Position numbers and translations under genes: made by a program | Notes under the pieces: model-generated | What the model was told of the DNA's origin: nothing | The model's database searches: none | Seen by the model: only the letters and a program-made list of their open reading frames with translations | Shown: piece after piece, positions 1 through 7,415 of the stretch | How the letters are laid out: each line of letters starts with the position of its first letter | How positions within the stretch are numbered: the first letter of the stretch is position 1 | Assembly: GCA_017380955.1 (NCBI GenBank) | Contig: JAFOCZ010000059.1 | Location: forward strand, 1-18,991 | DNA from: Alistipes sp. | GTDB lineage: Bacteria > Bacteroidota > Bacteroidia > Bacteroidales > Rikenellaceae | Length of the DNA: 18,991 nt | Reading direction: 5' to 3'

Positions 1-2
1 AC

Positions 3-116
3 GAATATAATCCTTCATTTACTTACAACGGTCTTGATATAGAGCCAAATAGCGGAAAATCAAAATTGATATGCATCCCTGGGCTTTGTCCCGGGGATGT
101 TTTTTTTGTTGGGTGA
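3..116 (+). CDS. Possible C-terminal end of an upstream gene
   Basis: The third frame is open from the window edge to a TGA at 114-116 and would encode about 37 residues beginning EYNPSFTYNGLDIEPNSGK. The first part reads like a protein tail. However, the last third runs through the hairpin and T-tract of the terminator at 74-107, which is unusual for a true coding end. A competing frame from position 1 stops at 40-42. I do not recognise the protein. It may be the end of a real gene or chance. Confidence 0.25.
   Translation, partial: EYNPSFTYNGLDIEPNSGKSKLICIPGLCPGDVFFVG
74..107 (+). terminator. Intrinsic terminator of the upstream transcription unit
   Basis: CATCCCTGGG (74-83) pairs with CCCGGGGATG (90-99), giving ten base pairs with one T-G wobble and a six-base loop. 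Eight T residues follow at 100-107. This is a classic rho-independent terminator for + strand transcripts entering the window. Confidence 0.85.
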
Positions 117-171
117 TGTGCCTTGATGTGTGTTAAGTTGCAGAAAATCAGTGTTTTAATGTGTGATTCTC

Positions 172-239
172 GTAACTTGCTGATTATCAGCACTATGAAA
201 AACTTGTAAAAATTGCCTTTGTAACCCATTGATAATCAG
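172..239. repeat. Two direct copies of GTAAC-N4-TGATWATCAG, 49 bases apart
   Basis: GTAACTTGCTGATTATCAG (172-190) recurs as GTAACCCATTGATAATCAG (221-239), with 14 of 19 positions identical. The TGATWATCA core is nearly palindromic, so the cores are also inverted repeats of each other. The pair lies in the 354-base region without a confident gene at the left edge, 43 bases upstream of the promoter at 282-313. It could be a pair of regulator sites or an extragenic repeat. The rest of the 117-281 stretch shows nothing I recognise. Confidence 0.5.
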
Positions 240-281
240 TATAGTTTTAGTGCTATCGCGGAAAAATTTTTGGCGCGAAAA

Positions 282-313
282 TTTGGTGGGCGGTATATTG
301 TATGCTAACTTTG
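282..313 (+). promoter_or_regulatory. Bacteroidota-type sigma-70 promoter for the lipoprotein gene
   Basis: TTTG at 282-285 is followed after exactly 20 bases by TAACTTTG at 306-313. This matches the known Bacteroidota consensus (TTTG, 19-21 bases, TAnnTTTG). Transcription should begin near 320, leaving an untranslated leader of about 35 bases before the ATG at 355. Confidence 0.8.
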
Positions 314-354
314 CAATAACGAAACGACGATAAAAAACCTAAAACTATACTTAT

Positions 355-1131
355 ATGAAAAAGATTTTATTTATTGCGTTGTGCTTGGTTGCAGCCGTTG
401 GTTGCAATGCCAACTTGGGCGATGTTAAGGGGATTAAGAATACCCCTGGTGTGGATATCAGCAAGGGTGATGATGGCAAGTATGTGACCTCATACGAGGG
501 TGCGCTGATTCCCGATGATGATGAGTGGTCGGATGGTCGTAGCGAGATGATCTACATTATTTCGCTCATCGGTGAGCAGAAGGGTGCTATCAACGATGAA
601 CTCTTCTATGAGCGTCTTACGACTAAGATTTTGGATGTAGAGGAGCGCTTTATGTATCTCCACGACACCAGAGGCGAGGACCCCGACTATTGGTCTTGGG
701 CTTCTGACTGGGTTGGTGGTCAGATGACCTATGATATGATTTTTGATGCCGTGGGTGATGCATATATACGTCACTATCTTAGTTGTGCATATCACGAGGT
801 AGATAGTTATCTCCACGAGAATGGTTATGAGGGCTACCACGATGTGTCGCAGTGGCACTACGACTCTGATGCCAATACCCTCTATACTAAGGATGCATCT
901 ACGTACCAGGCTAAGGTGCTCTACTTCGATGGTGATAAGGCTGTTCTCCGTGGTCATCTCTACCCAATGTGGTGTTACTATGACCCCACTGGCCACTATG
1001 GCTACCGCCGAGAGTGCCCTATGGAGTTGTACTTAGTGAAATTCGTAGATGGTCGTGATGAGTTTCTTCAGGGATTTGACTTGACGTGGGAGGATATTCA
1101 GAAACTGATAGAGGAATTAGGAGTGGAGTAG
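355..1131 (+). CDS. Lipoprotein of unknown function (258 aa)
   Basis: I do not recognise the family. The first 17 residues form a lipoprotein signal (charged MKK, hydrophobic stretch, AVGC with Cys17), so the mature protein should be lipid-anchored in the envelope. The rest is rich in acidic and aromatic residues, for example YHDVSQWHYDSD and GHYGYRRECPMEL. No transmembrane segment or known catalytic motif stands out. The pattern of alternating charged and aromatic residues in the second half suggests a soluble mixed alpha/beta or beta domain, which is inference. The gene stands alone, with its own promoter at 282-313 and a terminator at 1142-1174. ATG at 355 is chosen because it gives the complete signal peptide. 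Confidence 0.85.
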   Translation: MKKILFIALCLVAAVGCNANLGDVKGIKNTPGVDISKGDDGKYVTSYEGALIPDDDEWSDGRSEMIYIISLIGEQKGAINDELFYERLTTKILDVEERFMYLHDTRGEDPDYWSWASDWVGGQMTYDMIFDAVGDAYIRHYLSCAYHEVDSYLHENGYEGYHDVSQWHYDSDANTLYTKDASTYQAKVLYFDGDKAVLRGHLYPMWCYYDPTGHYGYRRECPMELYLVKFVDGRDEFLQGFDLTWEDIQKLIEELGVE

Positions 1132-1141
1132 TAGTAAAAAG

Positions 1142-1174
1142 TTAGGGCTGTCTTCGAGATGATGACAGCCCTAA
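1142..1174. terminator. Bidirectional hairpin terminator between convergent genes
   Basis: TTAGGGCTGTC (1142-1152) pairs perfectly with GACAGCCCTAA (1164-1174), eleven base pairs around an eleven-base loop. Reading + it is followed by TTGTTT, and reading - by a run of five T. It lies in the 64-base gap between the lipoprotein gene and the end of rsmA, so it can end both transcripts. Confidence 0.85.
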
Positions 1175-1195
1175 TTGTTTGCGTAAATGATGTTG

Positions 1196-1984
1196 TTAGA
1201 TTCTATTCTCTGCAACCCAGTTTGTGAGTTCCACGAAGTCGGCGACAGATAGTTGCTCGGCACGCATAGTGAAGAAGCGGTGCTCGTTGCCTCCAAAGTT
1301 GCCAAAGGCCGCCTTTAGCGAGTTGCGGAGCATCTTACGGCGCTGACCAAACGACGCCTTCACAACCTTTATGAACAGTGCTTCGTCGCAGTCCAGATGC
1401 TCGGTGTTGTTACGCTTTAGGCGTATCACAGCGCTCTTAACCTTTGGTGGTGGGTTAAAGACCTTCTCGCCTACGGTGAAGAGGTATTCTATGTCGTACC
1501 ACGCCTGGAGCAACACGCTGAGGATGCCATACTCCTTGGAGCCTGGGGGCTCTGCAAGGCGCACTGCGACCTCCTTCTGTATCATACCCACACACTCGGG
1601 GACTATGTCTCTGTTCTCTAATACCTTGAAGAATATCTGCGATGAGATGTTATATGGGAAGTTACCAATAATCTTCAGCCTATCGCCATACGTCGCAGCG
1701 AGGTCCATCTTCAGGAAGTCGCCCTCCGTAAGACGCTCGGCAAAAGCGGGGTAGTGGGCGTGGAGATACTCCACAGACTCGCTGTCTATCTCTGCGCCAT
1801 AGGTCACTATATCCTCTCTCTCGAGGAGAAACTGAGTGAGAACACCCATACCACAACCAACCTCCAACACCTTATCGGGATTCTCGGCAGTGCCACCCGA
1901 GAGCGATGTCGCAATCTTACGTGCTATGTTCAGGTCGGTGAGGAAGTGCTGTCCCAGCGCCTTCTTTGCTCTTACTTCTGTCAT
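1196..1984 (-). CDS. rsmA: 16S rRNA (adenine1518-N6/adenine1519-N6)-dimethyltransferase
   Basis: This is the KsgA/RsmA enzyme, which dimethylates two adjacent adenines in the 3'-terminal hairpin of 16S rRNA, using S-adenosylmethionine, late in small-subunit assembly. The whole family layout is visible in 262 residues: KKALGQHFLTD near the start (7-17), the SAM-binding motif LEVGCGMGVLT (40-50), an acidic residue ending strand two (AEID, 64-67), and the catalytic NFPYNISS (108-115), which fits the family N-x-P-Y motif. NPPPKVKSAV follows in the later core. The length matches the family. The gene follows recQ by 13 bases on the same strand, so the two are probably co-transcribed, ending at the shared hairpin at 1142-1174. 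Confidence 0.97.
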   Translation of the reverse strand: MTEVRAKKALGQHFLTDLNIARKIATSLSGGTAENPDKVLEVGCGMGVLTQFLLEREDIVTYGAEIDSESVEYLHAHYPAFAERLTEGDFLKMDLAATYGDRLKIIGNFPYNISSQIFFKVLENRDIVPECVGMIQKEVAVRLAEPPGSKEYGILSVLLQAWYDIEYLFTVGEKVFNPPPKVKSAVIRLKRNNTEHLDCDEALFIKVVKASFGQRRKMLRNSLKAAFGNFGGNEHRFFTMRAEQLSVADFVELTNWVAENRI

Positions 1985-1997
1985 CTTACCTCACTAT

Positions 1998-4187
1998 TTA
2001 GTTAGCAACCTCCGATATGAACTTGATGCGCACCAGACGAATCTCCTCCTCGCTATACTCCGAGCCGAGTTCCTCGATAGCATCCTCCAACGAGTCGGTC
2101 TCGGCATCCTCCTTGAAGTAGAGGTAGATGTCATCAACCTTATCTCTATCCATTACGGTGTTGAGGTAATACTGTATGTCGAGACGTGTTCCCGAGTTCA
2201 CGATAGCCTCTATCTCGCTCAGCAACTCATCCATATCGAGATTACGCGCGTGGGCGATATCCTCGAAGTCCATCTTGCGGTCTATAGACTGGATGATGAA
2301 AATCTTGTTGTTTGACTTGTTGGCAACACCCTTAACAACCAAATCCTGAGGACGGATAATCTCCTTCTCCTCGACATATGTCTTGATGAGTTTTATGAAC
2401 TCCGCACCAAACTTCTGAGCCTTACCAGCACCCACACCCGAGATAGTCTGCAACTCCTCCATAGTGATAGGGTATTGTATAGACATATCCTCCAACGATG
2501 GATCCTGGAAGATGACATATGGTGGTAGGTCGTTCTTCTTGGCCACCGAGCGACGCAAATCCTTGAGCATCGCGAACAACTCCTCATCCGCAGCGCCGCT
2601 ACCCTTCATAGGGCCTCCTGCTGCAGCCTCATCCTCGGAGTCGTAGTCGTGGTCGAGGGTTATGGTCACCGCCTTAGGGCTCTCTATAAATGCCTTACCG
2701 CGCTCGTTAACCGAGATAAGACCATAGTTCTCGATATTCTTATCCACCAATCCCATAATAAGAGCCTGGCGTATCACGGCGTTCCAGAATGCAGCATCCT
2801 TCTCCTCGCCTGCACCAAAAGACTCCAACTTATGGTGGTTATAACTCTTTACAAGTGCTGTAACCTTACCCGTAAGGATAGATACAAGGTGGTCGATCTT
2901 GAACTTATCGCCAATCTCCTCCAATATCTCCAACGCAAGTTTCATCTCGCGCTTAGCCTCCACCTTTGGCTTAGGGTTGCAGCAGTTATCGCAGTTGCCG
3001 CAGTTTGCCTCCTCGTATGTCTCGCCAAAGTAGTGCAACAGCGACTTACGACGACACATAGAACTCTCGGCATACGACACAGTCTCCAGCAGAAGAAGTT
3101 TGCCAATTTCCTGCTCGGCAACAGGCTTACCCTGCATAAACTTCTCCAACTTCTGGATATCCTTATAACTATAGTATGTCAAGCAGTGACCCTCGCCACC
3201 ATCACGACCTGCACGACCTGTCTCCTGGTAGTAACCCTCCAGCGACTTAGGGATGTCGTAGTGGATAACATATCTCACATCGGGCTTGTCGATACCCATA
3301 CCAAAGGCTATGGTTGCCACGATGACATCCACACGCTCGTGAAGGAAGGCATCCTGGTTGTCGGCACGCGTCTGGGCATCCATTCCTGCGTGGTATGCCA
3401 ATGCCTTGATGCCGTTTGCTATGAGCAACTCTGCCAACTCCTCCACCTTCTTACGGCTGAGGCAGTAGATGATACCACTCTTACCCTCGTGCTGCTTTAT
3501 GAAGCGGATGATGTCGTGGTCGATGTTGTGCTTAGGGCGCAACTCGTAGTATAGATTTGGGCGGTTGAACGACGAACGGAATATCGTAGCGTCGGTCATA
3601 CCGAGGTTTTTCTGGATGTCCATCTGCACCTTTGGTGTTGCTGTTGCCGTGAGGGCGATGAGCGGTGCAGTACCTATATCATTAATAATAGGACGTATTC
3701 GGCGGTACTCAGGGCGGAAGTCGTGACCCCACTCCGAGATACAGTGTGCCTCGTCGATGGCATAGAACGATATCTTAATCTTACGCAAGAAGGCGATGTT
3801 ATCCTCCTTGGTGAGCGACTCAGGGGCGAAGTATAGCAACTTGGTGCGACCCTCCAACACATCCTGGCGCACCTGCGCAATCGCCGACTTGTTGAGCGAC
3901 GAGTTTAGGAAGTGCGCGATACCCGACTCTGTAGAGAAGGTACGCATAGCATCCACCTGGTTTTTCATCAGGGCAATGAGCGGCGATATGACGATGGCAA
4001 CACCATCCATAATGAGTGCCGGGAGTTGGTAACATAGCGATTTACCACCTCCTGTTGGCATCAATACAAATGTATCCTTACCCGCCAAGACATTATTTAT
4101 GACAGCCTCCTGGTTGCCTTTGAACGACGAAAATCCGAAGTATTCGCGTAGTTTATCGTGTAACAATACGCCTTGTTCAGTGTCCAT
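1998..4187 (-). CDS. recQ: ATP-dependent DNA helicase RecQ
   Basis: RecQ is a 3'-5' DNA helicase that acts in recombination and repair of stalled forks. The 729 residues carry MPTGGGKS (Walker A, Lys49), IDEAHCISEWGHDFRPEY (DEAH box at 145-148 plus the RecQ aromatic loop), ALTATATP, IIYCLSRKKVEELA and QETGRAGRDG (321-330, motif VI). The zinc site uses Cys378 and the CGNCDNC cluster (396-402). A winged-helix region follows. Residues about 534-606 read as an HRDC domain (ITMEELQTISGVGAGKAQKFG). About 120 more residues form a helical, acidic tail, making the protein longer than the E. coli one (about 610 aa); I recall similar lengths in Bacteroidales. It is transcribed divergently from lptB and leads into rsmA. 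Confidence 0.97.
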   Translation of the reverse strand: MDTEQGVLLHDKLREYFGFSSFKGNQEAVINNVLAGKDTFVLMPTGGGKSLCYQLPALIMDGVAIVISPLIALMKNQVDAMRTFSTESGIAHFLNSSLNKSAIAQVRQDVLEGRTKLLYFAPESLTKEDNIAFLRKIKISFYAIDEAHCISEWGHDFRPEYRRIRPIINDIGTAPLIALTATATPKVQMDIQKNLGMTDATIFRSSFNRPNLYYELRPKHNIDHDIIRFIKQHEGKSGIIYCLSRKKVEELAELLIANGIKALAYHAGMDAQTRADNQDAFLHERVDVIVATIAFGMGIDKPDVRYVIHYDIPKSLEGYYQETGRAGRDGGEGHCLTYYSYKDIQKLEKFMQGKPVAEQEIGKLLLLETVSYAESSMCRRKSLLHYFGETYEEANCGNCDNCCNPKPKVEAKREMKLALEILEEIGDKFKIDHLVSILTGKVTALVKSYNHHKLESFGAGEEKDAAFWNAVIRQALIMGLVDKNIENYGLISVNERGKAFIESPKAVTITLDHDYDSEDEAAAGGPMKGSGAADEELFAMLKDLRRSVAKKNDLPPYVIFQDPSLEDMSIQYPITMEELQTISGVGAGKAQKFGAEFIKLIKTYVEEKEIIRPQDLVVKGVANKSNNKIFIIQSIDRKMDFEDIAHARNLDMDELLSEIEAIVNSGTRLDIQYYLNTVMDRDKVDDIYLYFKEDAETDSLEDAIEELGSEYSEEEIRLVRIKFISEVAN

Positions 4188-4214
4188 AATTTATCGTTAT
4201 CATCAAAATTTACC

Positions 4215-4222
4215 CAAATATA
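4215..4222 (-). promoter_or_regulatory. Probable -7 box of the recQ-rsmA promoter
   Basis: On the minus strand TATATTTG (4222 to 4215) matches the Bacteroidota TAnnTTTG core, 27 bases ahead of the recQ start. No clear TTTG is seen 19-21 bases upstream, so the -33 half is weak and the call rests on the core and its position. Confidence 0.45.
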
Positions 4223-4246
4223 ATATATTTTTTTGTAAAAATGTAA

Positions 4247-4254
4247 TAACTTTG
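4247..4254 (+). promoter_or_regulatory. Probable -7 box of the lptB-aroA-aroC-prmC-recX operon
   Basis: TAACTTTG at 4247-4254 is identical to the core of the promoter at 306-313 and lies 33 bases ahead of the lptB ATG. The expected -33 position falls in an A/T-rich run without a clean TTTG. This core and the recQ core on the other strand are 24 bases apart, so the two promoters share their upstream region. Confidence 0.5.
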
Positions 4255-4287
4255 CAAAAAAACTTATAAAAAAATTGCGACACTAAG

Positions 4288-5154
4288 ATGCGACTATTCA
4301 CAAGCGAGTTAGTAAAATCCTATAAATCACGCACTGTCGTGAATCACGTGACAATCGACGTTAACCAGGGCGAGATTGTGGGTCTGCTGGGCCCAAACGG
4401 CGCTGGTAAGACAACGACCTTCTATATGATTGTAGGTCTTATCAAACCCAACGAGGGACGTATATTCCTCGAGAATGACGAGGGTGTGGTGACCGATATC
4501 ACCAAGTTGCCTGTGTATCGTCGTGCGCAGATGGGTGTGGGATACCTCGCACAGGAGGCATCGGTATTCCGCCACCTTACGGTTGAGGATAACATCCGTG
4601 CGGTGTTGGAGATGACAAACTACTCCAAGGAGTATCAGCGTGAGCGTGTCGAGAATCTTATCGAGGAGTTCCGCCTCTCGAAGGTGCGTAAGAGTTATGG
4701 TAACCAACTCTCGGGTGGTGAGCGTCGCCGTACCGAGATTGCGCGTGCCGTGGCCATCAACCCATCGTTCATCCTCCTCGACGAGCCTTTTGCCGGTGTA
4801 GACCCTATCGCTGTGGAGGATATCCAGAGCATCGTGGGAACGCTTAAGGATAGAAACATCGGTGTTATCATCACCGACCACAACGTCGACGAGACCTTGG
4901 CCATTACCGACCGTACATACCTTCTCTATGAGGGTAAGATTCTTAAGACTGGTACTGCCGAGGATTTGGCTAACGACGAGATGGTGCGTAAAGTATACCT
5001 CGGTAGCAACTTCGAGTTGCGCACATCGCCACAGATGAAGCGTCAGCAGCGCGAGAAGGAGGAGCGTGAGCGTGAGGAGGCGTTGCGTGCCTTGGGTCAC
5101 GTACACCAGCCTACGGAGGAGGAAGAGGATGAGGATGAGAATGAAGATTTGTAA
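4288..5154 (+). CDS. lptB: LPS export ABC transporter ATP-binding protein LptB
   Basis: LptB is the cytoplasmic ATPase that, with LptF and LptG, extracts lipopolysaccharide from the inner membrane for transport to the surface. All ABC motifs are present: GPNGAGKT (35-42, Walker A), the Q-loop at YLAQEASVFR (Gln89), LSGGERRR (141-148, signature), FILLDEPFAGVDP (161-173, Walker B) and the switch histidine at ITDHN (His198). YLAQEASVFRHLTVEDNI is the stretch that marks LptB among ABC ATPases. At 288 residues it is some 45 longer than the E. coli protein: a charged helix rich in Arg and Glu is followed by an acidic end with EEEEDEDENEDL. It is the first gene of a five-gene operon, with aroA 12 bases downstream. 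Confidence 0.95.
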   Translation: MRLFTSELVKSYKSRTVVNHVTIDVNQGEIVGLLGPNGAGKTTTFYMIVGLIKPNEGRIFLENDEGVVTDITKLPVYRRAQMGVGYLAQEASVFRHLTVEDNIRAVLEMTNYSKEYQRERVENLIEEFRLSKVRKSYGNQLSGGERRRTEIARAVAINPSFILLDEPFAGVDPIAVEDIQSIVGTLKDRNIGVIITDHNVDETLAITDRTYLLYEGKILKTGTAEDLANDEMVRKVYLGSNFELRTSPQMKRQQREKEEREREEALRALGHVHQPTEEEEDEDENEDL

Positions 5155-5166
5155 TCACAACGATAT

Positions 5167-6438
5167 ATGGATGATAGTACAGTTCCTCTTGGGAATCGTT
5201 TGCGCGGAACTATAACGCCGCCTTGTTCTAAAAGTTATGCACAACGTGCGCTCGCTGCCGCTCTTCTTGCTTCGGGGCGCACTACACTTCGTGGCATAGA
5301 GTTGTGCCGCGATACCCGTTCGGCTATTGCCGCCATAGAGCGTCTTGGCGCAAAGGTCGAAATCATAGATGATAATACACTTATTATAGAGGGTGGTCTC
5401 AATCCGCAGACCAACGTGCTTAATGTCGGGGAGTCGGGACTCTCGGCACGTCTCTTCACACCCATAGCAGCCCTTGCCTCGGCGCCTATAACCATCGAGG
5501 GTGAGGGTACGCTCTTGCATCGTCCTATGGCTATGATGGTGGAGCCGCTGAAGGAGTTGGGCGTTGAGGTGCGTGATGGTGGCGGCAGGTTGCCTATAGA
5601 GGTGTGTGGTCCTATGCGTGGCGGTAAGGTTGTGGTGGATGGCTCTATGTCGTCGCAGTTTATAACAGGATTGCTTATAGCACTGCCTTGTGCCGAGCGT
5701 GATACGAGTATTGAGGTTAGAGATGCTGTATCTACGCCATATCTCGATATGACCCTCGAGACGCTGGAGCGTTTTGGTGTTGAGGTTATGTACAACGAGG
5801 GTGACTACACGCAGTTCTATGTAGAGGGTGGTCAGCGTTACGAGGCTGTGGACTACACCATAGAGAGCGACTGGAGCGCTGCGGCATCTATAATGGTCGC
5901 TGCGGCTATCGCTGGTGAGGTTACCATAAATAATATATCTACGCTCTCACGACAGGCCGATACGGCGATATGTCGTGCTTTGGAGCGTGCTGGAGCATCG
6001 TTAATCATCGAGGAGCGCTCCATAACCGTGGCTCATCGCACGTTGGAGGCCTTCGAATTCGACGCTACGCAGTGTCCCGATTTGTTCCCAGCGCTTGTGG
6101 CGTTGGCGGCAGCATCGGAGGGAGTCTCAACTATTAAGGGCATCAAGCGCCTAAGAGGTAAGGAGAGCGATAGAGGTGAGGCGTTGCGTGCCGAGTATGC
6201 TAAGTTGGGTATCGACATAGAGTTGGACTACTACGAGGATGTTATGCGTGTTGTGGGTGGCGAGCCTAAGGCTGCGATGGTAGATGCCCACGACGATCAC
6301 CGCATTGCGATGTCGTTGGCAATAACTGCATTGCGTGTTGATGAGGAGGTTGTGATTCGTGGCAGGGAGAGTGTCGCGAAGAGTTATCCTTCGTTTTTCG
6401 AGGATTTGGAATCACTCAAGATAGGGGATTGTGAATAA
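5167..6438 (+). CDS. aroA: 3-phosphoshikimate 1-carboxyvinyltransferase (EPSP synthase)
   Basis: AroA joins phosphoenolpyruvate to shikimate-3-phosphate, the sixth step to chorismate. The 423 residues show the repeated EPSP synthase fold with these sites: SKSYAQR (Lys22, Ser23, Arg27), GESGLSAR (88-95), HRPM, GSMSSQFITGLL, ESDWSAAA, CPDLFPALVALAA (catalytic Asp), RGKESDR, DDHRIAMS and AKSYPSFFEDL. The PEP loop differs from the E. coli GNAGTAMRP form: the glycine is kept, but Leu92 and Leu96 stand where E. coli has Thr97 and Pro101. All main substrate-contact residues look intact, so the enzyme should be active. Its stop overlaps the aroC start by 8 bases, which points to coupled translation of consecutive pathway steps. 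Confidence 0.96.
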   Translation: MDDSTVPLGNRLRGTITPPCSKSYAQRALAAALLASGRTTLRGIELCRDTRSAIAAIERLGAKVEIIDDNTLIIEGGLNPQTNVLNVGESGLSARLFTPIAALASAPITIEGEGTLLHRPMAMMVEPLKELGVEVRDGGGRLPIEVCGPMRGGKVVVDGSMSSQFITGLLIALPCAERDTSIEVRDAVSTPYLDMTLETLERFGVEVMYNEGDYTQFYVEGGQRYEAVDYTIESDWSAAASIMVAAAIAGEVTINNISTLSRQADTAICRALERAGASLIIEERSITVAHRTLEAFEFDATQCPDLFPALVALAAASEGVSTIKGIKRLRGKESDRGEALRAEYAKLGIDIELDYYEDVMRVVGGEPKAAMVDAHDDHRIAMSLAITALRVDEEVVIRGRESVAKSYPSFFEDLESLKIGDCE

Positions 6439-7414
6439 TAGTATTGGTGAGATACTGCGTATCACGATATTTGGTGCGTCGCACGCCGGGGAGGTGGGCA
6501 TAACGTTGGAGGGTGTACCTGCAGGTATACTCCTCAGCGAGAATCTCTTTGCCTCGGATTTGGAGCGCCGCCGACCACAACTGCGCGGTGAGACGCCACG
6601 CCGCGAGGAGGATACTCCGATTATCGAGGGTCTCGATGCGGAGTGTCGCACTACGGGTGATGCTGTGACCATAAGGTTTAGGAATAACAACCGCCGCTCG
6701 GGAGATTACTCACGTTTTGAGCACCATCCACGCCCTTCGCACGCCGACCTTGTGCAGCGCAGGAAGTATGGCGAGGGTTATGATATCTCGGGAGGTGGTA
6801 TGGCCTCGGGACGTATGACCGTGGCGCTAGTGGCTGCAGGTGTTGTGGCAAAGCAGATACTCCGCGGTGTGGAGTTCGAGACTCGCCTTACGGAGGTTGG
6901 TGGCTGCGCGGATGAGGCTATGTTTGAGGCTATCATCGCCGAGGCAGCAGGGCAACACGACTCTGTGGGTGGTGTTGTGGAGTGCAGGGTGTCGGGTGTG
7001 CCATACTCTTTGGGTGAGCCATTCTTCGACTCTGCCGAGAGTGTTATCGCCCATATGCTCTTCTCCGTACCTGGTGTTAAGGGTGTTGAGTTTGGCGATG
7101 GCTTTGAGGGCGCTAAGAGGCGTGGCTCGGAGCGTAACGATATGATTATTAATGCCGAGGGAGCAACGCTCACGAATAACGAGGGCGGTGTGAATGGTGG
7201 TATCACCAATGGTAACGATATTGTGGTGCGTGTGGCGGTGAAGCCTACACCAAGCATATCCCTCGAGCAACGAACATATGATTTTGAGCGTGGCGAGGTA
7301 GCACCGCTTGTTGTAGGAGGTCGCCACGATGCTTGCATAGCACGTCGTGCACAGGTGGTCGTTGAGGCTATGGTGGCATTGTCGCTCGCAGAACTAAGAC
7401 TTCGGGAGGGGTAG
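6431..7414 (+). CDS. aroC: Chorismate synthase, short divergent form
   Basis: AroC uses reduced FMN to convert EPSP to chorismate, the precursor of aromatic amino acids and other compounds. Family landmarks are NSIGEILRITIFGASHAG (His18 in the GxSH motif), RRRP, RPSHAD (His104), SGGGMASGRMT (120-130), GGVNGGITNGNDI and GRHDACIARRAQVVVEA. The two conserved histidines are kept. Several positions differ: GESHG is GASHA, and GGGRSSxRET is GGGMASGRMT. With 327 residues it is about 30 shorter than usual, and a stretch around residues 160-175, where relatives have the RCPD loop, is missing. It starts at GTG (6431): an in-frame TAG at 6422-6424 excludes earlier starts, and the N-terminus aligns with the family. 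prmC follows after one base. Confidence 0.9.
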   Translation: MNNSIGEILRITIFGASHAGEVGITLEGVPAGILLSENLFASDLERRRPQLRGETPRREEDTPIIEGLDAECRTTGDAVTIRFRNNNRRSGDYSRFEHHPRPSHADLVQRRKYGEGYDISGGGMASGRMTVALVAAGVVAKQILRGVEFETRLTEVGGCADEAMFEAIIAEAAGQHDSVGGVVECRVSGVPYSLGEPFFDSAESVIAHMLFSVPGVKGVEFGDGFEGAKRRGSERNDMIINAEGATLTNNEGGVNGGITNGNDIVVRVAVKPTPSISLEQRTYDFERGEVAPLVVGGRHDACIARRAQVVVEAMVALSLAELRLREG

Positions 7415-7415
7415 T

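Noticed and set aside
23..229. 68-residue open frame on the - strand at the left edge
   Set aside because: It runs backwards through the terminator hairpin and A/T-rich spacer, with no protein-like pattern.
1..354. tRNA or small RNA gene in the left spacer
   Set aside because: No cloverleaf, T-loop motif or CCA end was found; only the terminator, the paired repeats and the promoter are supported.
490..996. 168-residue open frame on the - strand inside the lipoprotein gene
   Set aside because: It is antisense to a gene with a clear promoter, signal peptide and terminator, and has no start context or motif.
2649..3554. 301-residue open frame on the + strand inside recQ
   Set aside because: It is antisense to the well-conserved RecQ frame, has a low-complexity Leu/Val/Thr-rich composition and no family motif; a shadow of codon bias.
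4327..5106. 259-residue open frame on the - strand inside lptB
   Set aside because: It is antisense to intact LptB motifs; its composition (many Leu, Thr, Val, His) is typical of reverse-strand shadows.
6431..7414. Frameshift or truncation as the reason for the short AroC
   Set aside because: The frame is open throughout, with N-terminal, middle and C-terminal family motifs in one frame; the shortness is an internal loop loss.
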